Positions 58,143 through 64,000 of a stretch of 64,000 nt of DNA are shown in pieces. Position numbers and translations under genes: made by a program. The first letter of the stretch is position 1, and each line of letters opens with the position of its first letter. Where the stretch lies: the NCBI GenBank assembly GCA_021907015.1, contig CP091064.1, positions 372,001 to 436,000 on the forward strand, given 5' to 3'. The notes under the pieces were generated by a model, which did no database searches, had not been told where the DNA came from, and was given only the letters and a program-made list of their open reading frames with translations. Origin of the DNA: Pectobacterium sp. PL152. GTDB lineage: Bacteria; Pseudomonadota; Gammaproteobacteria; Enterobacterales; Enterobacteriaceae.

Positions 58143-59370
58143 TTAACTGCCCAGTAATCGATGGATACGTTGCAATCCGGCAACCAGCCGGTCAATTTCT
58201 TCGCGTGTAGTATAAACGGCCAGCGAGGCGCGGCACATACTGGGAACACCGTAGTGTTCCATCAGCGGCATCGCGCAATGGTGGCCGGTGCGAATCGCAA
58301 TACCGTATCGATCGAGGAAACTTCCGACATCATAGGCGTGGTGCTGCCCAAGATTAAACGCAATAACGCCGTGACGCTCAGCAGGGCCGTACAACGTCAG
58401 ATCGGGCACTTGCTTTAGTGCCTCCAGCGCATACTTCATCAGCGAGGATTCATAACGTTGAATCTCTTCGCGCCCCAACGCCGTCACGTAGTCCAACGCA
58501 GCGCCTAATCCCATGATACCGCCCGTATTCGGCGAGCCGGCTTCAAAGCGCCACGGCGAATCCGCATAGGTGGTGCCTGTGCGCAGGCTAACCTGACGAA
58601 TCATCGCCCCGCCCCCTTCCCACGGCGGCATAGCCTGAAGCAGATCACGCTTGCCGTACAACACGCCAATACCCGAAGGGCCGTAGATCTTATGACCTGA
58701 AAAGACAAAGAAATCACAGTCCAGATCCTGCACATCGACAGTCTGATGCATAATCGACTGCGCACCATCGACCAGCGTAACCGCGCCAGCCGCTTTTGCC
58801 TGTGCGATCATGGCCTTAACTGGGTTTAGGGCACCGAGTACGTTAGAGATTTGCGTTACTGCCAGCAGACGAGTTCGCTCATCCAGTAATCCAGGAAGCT
58901 GCGCAACGTCCAGTGAACCATCTTCGGCCAGCGGCAATACACGAACCTCAACGCCACGCGCTTCAGCCAGCATCTGCCAGGGAACGATATTCGCATGGTG
59001 CTCCATCTCGGTGATGATCAGGTTATCGCCCGGCTGAATGAAGGTGCGACCATAACTGTTAGCCACCAGATTGATGGCCTCCGTCGTCCCGCGAACAAAG
59101 ACAATCTCTTCTACTGAAGCCGCATTGATAAAGGAGGCTACCTTCTCGCGCACGGGTTTCCATCGCGCTGGTCGCCTGCGCGCTCAGCGTGTGAATACCG
59201 CGATGAACCGCGGCATATTCATGGCTATAGAATTCGGCTTCGCGATCGATAACCGACTGCGGCTTTTGCGCACTCGCGGCGCTATCAAGATAGGCTAACG
59301 GCTGGCCGTTAACCTCGCTTGCCAGCAGCGGGAAATCGGCGCGAACCCGTTCGATAGGATAACTCATCAT
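58143..59370 (-). CDS. sufS: Cysteine desulfurase SufS (one frame break)
   Basis: About 408 residues after removing one base from the G3 run 59154-59156, which restores [24 protein letters not shown] enzyme that makes alanine and a protein persulfide from cysteine. PLP-binding Lys is in [22 protein letters not shown]-contact His in [12 protein letters not shown], and the persulfide Cys in [13 protein letters not shown]. Length matches E. coli SufS (406). The break in a core Fe-S assembly gene is probably a sequencing error. It overlaps sufD by four bases. Confidence 0.94.
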
Positions 59371-60713
59371 ACCGCCTTGCCGGCATTCGCCAACGCGTTG
59401 GGCAAACGCTGCGCGATACGTTGCAGAACCACATCTCGCAGAGGTTCGTTTTCAATCGCTTCTGTGACTTCCGCCGCAAAGGCGAAGATGATCATCTGCT
59501 GCGCATCTTGCTCCGTAATACCGCGAGAACGCAGATAGAACAGTTGCTCTTCGTCCATACGGCCAATGGTGGCACCGTGGCTACATTTCACGTCATCCGC
59601 GTAGATTTCCAACTGCGGCTTGGTGTCGACCTCAGCCAGTCTGCCCAACAGCAGGTTATTGTTGGTCATCTGTCCGTCAGTTTTCAGCGCGTGAGGCGCA
59701 ACTTTGATCATGCCGTTAAACACCGCTCTGGCGCGATCGTTGACGATGACTTTATGCAACTGACGGCTTTCACCATAACCCTGATTGTGTTCCAGATACG
59801 TTCGCGTATCACACACTTCGCTGCCAACGGGCAGAATCAGGCTATTCATGGATAAATTGGTACCTTCGCCGTTCAACTGAGCGCTGGTATGGTGGCGCGT
59901 CAGCCCAGCTCCCAGCAGGAAACTGTGGCTGCGAACTCGAGCGTCGCGTGCCAGCACCAGATCGTTATGTGCGAAGTGGTAGCTCGCCGCCGCTTCAAAC
60001 GCCAACTTATAATGGCTAACCTGGCTATTTTCTGCCGCATTCACCGTCAGGCGTGCGCCGGTAAAGTGGGCATGCTCATCCAGACTGACGTAGTGCTCAA
60101 TAATTTCCGCACTCGCGCCGCGTTCAACGTTCAGATGATGGCGGTGGTGAACCGTGTTCAATGCCGCCGCCTGGCTGCTGCTGATGTGCAATAGGTAAAG
60201 CGGTTTTTCCGCCTGCTGTCCGGCAGCCAGACGAATCAGCGTGCTTTCGCCAGCCAGACTTTCGGTCAAATGCAGGAACACCTCGGATTGAATAGCCGTA
60301 GGCAACACGCCCTGTGCACGCGATGCCTGCACATCAACCTGATAAGGTCCCCATGCGCTGTCGCTGAGTTCAGCATTAAATACGCCATCAACAAACACCA
60401 GACGCCAGCTATCCACCGCTAAGGCCAGTGCCTCCACCGCCGCACGATCGAGAGGCTGTGCCTGCGGTGCGACAAATTCGTTGCTCAGCAAACCATCCAG
60501 CGGCGTGTATTTCCAGTGCTCGTGCTTACGGTGCGGTAAGCCAAGACGCACCACATCCTGCCAGTGTTGGTTCGCCGTTTCAGAACGGCGCGACACATCG
60601 CGTTCAAACAGACCTTGCCATTGCTGCAGCGCCTGCTCTTGTTTCTGTGCGATGCCAGTTTTACCCGTCGCGTTCTCGCTCGTCACATTATTGCCCGTCG
60701 GTAAGCCAGCCAT
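59367..60713 (-). CDS. sufD: Fe-S assembly scaffold subunit SufD
   Basis: A 448-residue beta-helix protein of the SufBC2D scaffold complex. Starts [18 protein letters not shown] and contains [20 protein letters not shown], the conserved His in [20 protein letters not shown], and [20 protein letters not shown]. It is about 25 residues longer than E. coli SufD owing to its N-terminal segment. Its start overlaps sufC by 26 bases. Confidence 0.95.
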   Translation of the reverse strand: MAGLPTGNNVTSENATGKTGIAQKQEQALQQWQGLFERDVSRRSETANQHWQDVVRLGLPHRKHEHWKYTPLDGLLSNEFVAPQAQPLDRAAVEALALAVDSWRLVFVDGVFNAELSDSAWGPYQVDVQASRAQGVLPTAIQSEVFLHLTESLAGESTLIRLAAGQQAEKPLYLLHISSSQAAALNTVHHRHHLNVERGASAEIIEHYVSLDEHAHFTGARLTVNAAENSQVSHYKLAFEAAASYHFAHNDLVLARDARVRSHSFLLGAGLTRHHTSAQLNGEGTNLSMNSLILPVGSEVCDTRTYLEHNQGYGESRQLHKVIVNDRARAVFNGMIKVAPHALKTDGQMTNNNLLLGRLAEVDTKPQLEIYADDVKCSHGATIGRMDEEQLFYLRSRGITEQDAQQMIIFAFAAEVTEAIENEPLRDVVLQRIAQRLPNALANAGKAV

Positions 60714-61434
60714 AGCCTTGCTCCTCCAACTGTTTCACCAGCGAGAAATCACCGGATTTCACAATGCGCCCTTGATACAGAACGTGGACGTGATCCGGTT
60801 TGATGTAATCAAGAATACGCTGGTAGTGCGTAACGATGATGAACGAACGTTTGCCGTCGCGCAGGGAGTTCACGCCGTTAGAGACGATTTTCAGTGCATC
60901 GATGTCCAGGCCGGAGTCGGTTTCATCCAAAATGCACAGATCCGGCTCCAGCGCCGCCATTTGCAGAATATCGTTACGCTTTTTCTCACCGCCGGAGAAG
61001 CCCACGTTGACCGAACGGGTCAACAGATCTTCCGGCATATTCAACAGCTTGATCTTCTCTTCGATAAAGTCGGCGAAGTCAAAGCGATCCAGCGGTTCTT
61101 GTTCGCGGTATTTACGCACCGCGTTAACGGAGGTTTGCAGGAAGAACTGGTTGCTGACGCCGGGGATCTCGACAGGGTACTGGAACGCCATGAAGACGCC
61201 CTCGCCCGCGCGATCTTCTGGGGACAGTTCCAGCAGATCTTTCCCTTTGAAGCTAACCGAACCGTCAGTCACTTCGTATTCTTCACGTCCAGCCAGCGTC
61301 GCGGAGAGCGTACTTTTGCCTGAGCCATTCGGGCCCATAATCGCGTGAACTTCACCTGGCTTAATGGTGAGATTAAGCCCTTTGATGATTTCTTTGCCTT
61401 CTACGCTGACTTTTAAATTTTCGATGCTTAACAT
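60688..61434 (-). CDS. sufC: Fe-S assembly ATPase SufC
   Basis: A 248-residue ABC-type ATPase of the SufBC2D complex. Walker A is IMGPNGSGKSTLSATLAG, the signature VGFSGGEKKRNDILQMA, and Walker B DLCILDETDSGLDIDAL, followed by IIVTHYQR. The start at 61434 (MLSIENLKVS) matches the family; an in-frame ATG five codons earlier is possible but unlikely. The gap of 97 bases to sufB holds no gene. Confidence 0.95.
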   Translation of the reverse strand: MLSIENLKVSVEGKEIIKGLNLTIKPGEVHAIMGPNGSGKSTLSATLAGREEYEVTDGSVSFKGKDLLELSPEDRAGEGVFMAFQYPVEIPGVSNQFFLQTSVNAVRKYREQEPLDRFDFADFIEEKIKLLNMPEDLLTRSVNVGFSGGEKKRNDILQMAALEPDLCILDETDSGLDIDALKIVSNGVNSLRDGKRSFIIVTHYQRILDYIKPDHVHVLYQGRIVKSGDFSLVKQLEEQGYGWLTDGQ

Positions 61435-61531
61435 GCTTATTCCTTCCAACGCCCAATGCGACGAGCGCTTAATGAATTCCGGGACCGATGATTCTCATTA
61501 TTCGTCTGTGAAAATCCCGGTAACCGCCGAA

Positions 61532-63031
61532 TTAACCCACGCTGTGTTCCAGGCTAATCGCCAGTAACTTTTGTGCTTCTACCGCAAATTCCAGCGGCAA
61601 TTCAGAGAAGACGTCCTTACAGAATCCGTTCACGATCATCGAGATAGCGTCATCTTCGCTGATACCGCGTTGCAGACAGTAGAACAGTTGGTCTTCGCCA
61701 ATTTTCGAGGTCGTCGCTTCGTGCTCCAACTGCGCGGTATTATTGCGCACTTCCACGTAGGGGAAGGTATGCGCGCCACACTCGCTGCCGATCAGCATAG
61801 AGTCACACTGGGTGAAGTTACGGGCATTGGCCGCGCTCGGCATGATCTTCACCAGACCACGGTAGGTGTTCTCACTGCGTCCGGCGGAAATCCCTTTGGA
61901 GATGATGGTCGAACGGGTGTTTTTACCGATGTGAATCATCTTCGTGCCGGTGTCAGCCTGCTGACGACCATTGGTCAGGGCAACAGAGAAGAATTCGCCA
62001 ACGGAGTAGTCGCCACGCAGAATGACGCTCGGGTATTTCCAGGTGATCGCTGAACCGGTTTCCGACTGCGTCCATGACATTTTTGAATGCTCGCCTGCAC
62101 ACAGCGCGCGCTTGGTCACGAAGTTCAGAATCCCGCCTTCTGCGTCATCTTTACCAGAGAACCAGTTCTGCACCGTGGAGTATTTCACTTCGGCATTCTT
62201 GTTGATGATGACTTCCACCACGGCGGCGTGCAGTTGGTAGGTATCACGAACGGGTGCAGAGCAGCCTTCGATGTAGCTAACGTAGCTGTCATCATCGGCG
62301 ATCAGGATCGTACGCTCGAACTGGCCGGTTTTCGCCGCGTTGATGCGGAAATACGTCGACAGTTCCATCGGGCAGCGCACGCCTTTCGGGATGTACACAA
62401 ACGTGCCGTCAGAAGCGACCGCCGAGTTCAGCGCCGCAAAGAAGTTATCGTTCGCCGGTACGACCGTACCGAGATACTGACGCACCAGATCGGGATGTTC
62501 CTGAATCGCCTCGCTGAATGAACAGAAGATAATGCCTTTTTCAGCCAGCTCATGCCGATACGTGGTCGCAACAGATACGGAGTCGAAAATCGCATCGACC
62601 GCCACTTTCTTGCCTTCACGGACAGGAACACCCAACTGATTAAACGCATTCTCTACTTCGCTGGTCAGGTAATTATTCACGTCCGTAATCCCGGATTGCT
62701 GCTTGGCACCGGGCTCAGAGCCGCAGCTGTCGTCGCAGTTACCGCAGGAAGGCGCGGAATAATAGCTATAGTCCTGATAGTCGAGTTTTTCGTAATGGGC
62801 TTTCAGCCAATGCGGTTCTTCCATCTCCAGCCACGCCTTGTAGGCGTTGAGGCGGAATTCCAGCATCCACTCAGGTTCATTACGCTTCGCCGAGATCGCC
62901 CGTACGACATCTTCATTGATGCCGCGCGCCAGCTCATCGGTTTCCAATTGCGTAAAGAAACCTTCTTTATAGCGTCCATCACCCATCCAGATCTGGACAT
63001 CATCAGGTACATCTACCGTGCTACGTGCCAT
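61532..63031 (-). CDS. sufB: Fe-S assembly scaffold subunit SufB
   Basis: A 499-residue protein on which Fe-S clusters are built, close to E. coli SufB over its full length. It contains the Cys-rich N-terminal stretch [16 protein letters not shown], the conserved Cys-bearing block [20 protein letters not shown] with the HTFPYVE region after it, and the C-terminal [20 protein letters not shown]. The frame is intact. It follows sufA by 13 bases. Confidence 0.96.
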   Translation of the reverse strand: MARSTVDVPDDVQIWMGDGRYKEGFFTQLETDELARGINEDVVRAISAKRNEPEWMLEFRLNAYKAWLEMEEPHWLKAHYEKLDYQDYSYYSAPSCGNCDDSCGSEPGAKQQSGITDVNNYLTSEVENAFNQLGVPVREGKKVAVDAIFDSVSVATTYRHELAEKGIIFCSFSEAIQEHPDLVRQYLGTVVPANDNFFAALNSAVASDGTFVYIPKGVRCPMELSTYFRINAAKTGQFERTILIADDDSYVSYIEGCSAPVRDTYQLHAAVVEVIINKNAEVKYSTVQNWFSGKDDAEGGILNFVTKRALCAGEHSKMSWTQSETGSAITWKYPSVILRGDYSVGEFFSVALTNGRQQADTGTKMIHIGKNTRSTIISKGISAGRSENTYRGLVKIMPSAANARNFTQCDSMLIGSECGAHTFPYVEVRNNTAQLEHEATTSKIGEDQLFYCLQRGISEDDAISMIVNGFCKDVFSELPLEFAVEAQKLLAISLEHSVG

Positions 63032-63044
63032 AATTTTTCATCAC

Positions 63045-63416
63045 TTAAATGCCAAAGCTTTCGCCACATCCACAAGCATGCTGCGCTCTGGGATTATTAA
63101 ACTTGAATATCTGATTCAGCCCTTCACGGACGAAATCAAGTTCTGTGCCGTCAATGAAAGGCATCGCTTTCAGTGGGACATACAGTTTTGCACCATCACG
63201 TTCGAATACCAGATCGTCGGTTTCGAACTCCTGTACCAGATCCAGCACATAGCCAAACCCCGCACAGCCTGATTGTTTAACGCTGAGCCGCAGTCCTTGC
63301 ACGGCCTCATCCTGCTTCATCAGATTCTTAATCTGCTTCACGGCGCTTTCTGTCAGCGTCAATCCCTGCCAGACATTTTCATCCAGTGAAAACGTCCCTA
63401 CATTTTCCGCTTGCAT
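63045..63416 (-). CDS. sufA: A-type Fe-S carrier SufA
   Basis: A 123-residue carrier that receives Fe-S clusters from SufBCD and delivers them to targets. The three conserved cysteines are in KQSGCAGFGYVLDLV and HACGCGESFGI. First gene of sufABCDSE. The start at 63416 matches E. coli SufA. Confidence 0.96.
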   Translation of the reverse strand: MQAENVGTFSLDENVWQGLTLTESAVKQIKNLMKQDEAVQGLRLSVKQSGCAGFGYVLDLVQEFETDDLVFERDGAKLYVPLKAMPFIDGTELDFVREGLNQIFKFNNPRAQHACGCGESFGI

Positions 63417-63462
63417 ATGGAATACCTCATTACGTGTGGTACCAGTTTTAGGCTGGTTTCCC

Positions 63463-63486
63463 CTAATGTTAGTGATAATGAAACTA
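63463..63486 (-). promoter_or_regulatory. Possible Fur site upstream of sufA
   Basis: TAATGTTAGTGATAATGAAA (plus strand) resembles overlapping Fur hexamers about 50-70 bases upstream of the sufA start. E. coli suf is repressed by Fur and activated by OxyR and IscR; I could not recognise the latter two sites. A second AT-rich palindrome, GTTATCATTATTATAAC, lies at 63668-63684. The 63417-63843 gap holds no other gene. Confidence 0.4.
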
Positions 63487-63806
63487 GCTTCAACCTCTTG
63501 TTTCGCAGGGCTATTCGTAACATTTCAGTTTTTAGCAAGCCAATAGCACCATTTTACACGTCTCGGGCGCGCCAAACAACGTAGTAAAAAACCAGCTAAA
63601 CAATTGATAATAAATGAATTAATAGCATCACCCCTGTCCCTTGCGGTCAGGTAAAAATTATCATCTCGTTATCATTATTATAACATTTATCGGTGATACC
63701 TATTTATAAAACAGGGAAGGTATATGAAAATTTATGTGACTTCCGATCGTACTTTTTGGCGTTAAAGCACATTTTGCCCATTGATCGTGGCCTTTTTTAT
63801 CAATAT

Positions 63807-63825
63807 GATAATGATTATCATTTCA
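63807..63825 (+). promoter_or_regulatory. Fur box before the last gene
   Basis: GATAATGATTATCATTTCA matches the 19-bp Fur consensus (GATAATGATAATCATTATC) at 15 positions. It lies 18 bases before the ATG at 63844, over or just after the promoter, so iron repression of that gene is very likely. Confidence 0.8.
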
Positions 63826-63843
63826 TATTCAGGATCGATCACC

Positions 63844-64000
63844 ATGCTTTCCGTGACTGCCTGGCTGCACCACCAGATTGACGAATATAAATTTCAGATT
63901 CGCGATGCCACCGTTGATTTTTACATGGCGGAAGCTCGCCTGAACCGTCCTGGAAGCAATATTGACCATTTACGTCGCTATCATAACGCCTGCATGGATA
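63844..64000 (+). CDS. Start of a Fur-controlled gene, product unknown (cut by window edge)
   Basis: An ATG with AGGA eleven bases upstream opens a frame that stays open to the window end (52 codons). It begins MLSVTAWLHHQIDEYKFQIR and continues with a basic, helical-looking stretch (MAEARLNRPGSNIDHLRRYH). I do not recognise it. The strong Fur box suggests an iron-acquisition or iron-sparing role. Confidence 0.55.
   Translation, partial: MLSVTAWLHHQIDEYKFQIRDATVDFYMAEARLNRPGSNIDHLRRYHNACMD

Overview
The window looks like chromosome of a soft-rot enterobacterium, most likely Pectobacterium. Reasons: the pykF-lpp-ldtE-sufE-sufS-sufD-sufC-sufB-sufA order of Enterobacterales, NarQ/NarP and NapFDAGHBC very close to the E. 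coli proteins, ERIC-type intergenic repeats, and a bgl/arb-type beta-glucoside operon with BglG-controlled terminators. No insertion sequence, prophage or CRISPR array was seen.

Layout. (1) 1-4840, minus: a guanidine-degradation operon (ABC transporter, two DUF1989 subunits, a small unknown gene and the start of a biotin-dependent carboxylase). It sits behind a guanidine-I (ykkC) riboswitch with terminator, a sigma-54 promoter and a probable NtrC site. (2) 4.9-9.3 kb: MarR regulator with a divergent DUF3861 gene, catalase-peroxidase KatG, membrane metallophosphoesterase. (3) 9.5-13.1 kb: DeoR regulator, HAD phosphatase and DctA-like symporter, with a perfect 22-bp inverted repeat upstream of the symporter. 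(4) 13.3-15.9 kb: tRNA-Val(GAC), LysR regulator divergent from a glutathione S-transferase, small membrane protein. (5) 16-40 kb: an anaerobic nitrate/nitrite respiration block: narQ-narP, napFDAGHBC, the full ccmABCDEFGHI cytochrome c maturation operon, nrfABCDEFG and a cytochrome b561. NarQ-NarP would sense nitrate/nitrite, Nap reduces nitrate, Nrf reduces nitrite to ammonium, and Ccm plus NrfEFG attach the hemes. (6) 40-44.3 kb: a translationally coupled five-gene operon (thermostable-hemolysin-like protein, AMP ligase, heme-oxygenase-fold diiron protein, SDR, TPR protein) that I cannot match to a described pathway; it is the best candidate for a new system here. (7) 44.5-53.6 kb: secreted nucleoside hydrolase, secreted esterase, carbohydrate porin, 6-phospho-beta-glucosidase, PTS IIBCA and BglG antiterminator. 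(8) 53.8-64 kb: pykF, lpp, ldtE, the suf Fe-S operon and the start of a gene behind a strong Fur box.

A caution applies to the whole window. About 39 reading-frame breaks interrupt about 22 genes. Most can be repaired by adding or removing one base in a short homopolymer, and the repaired products are full length and match their families. I therefore read them as probable sequencing or assembly indels, list each such gene as one feature over its full span, and give the break positions.
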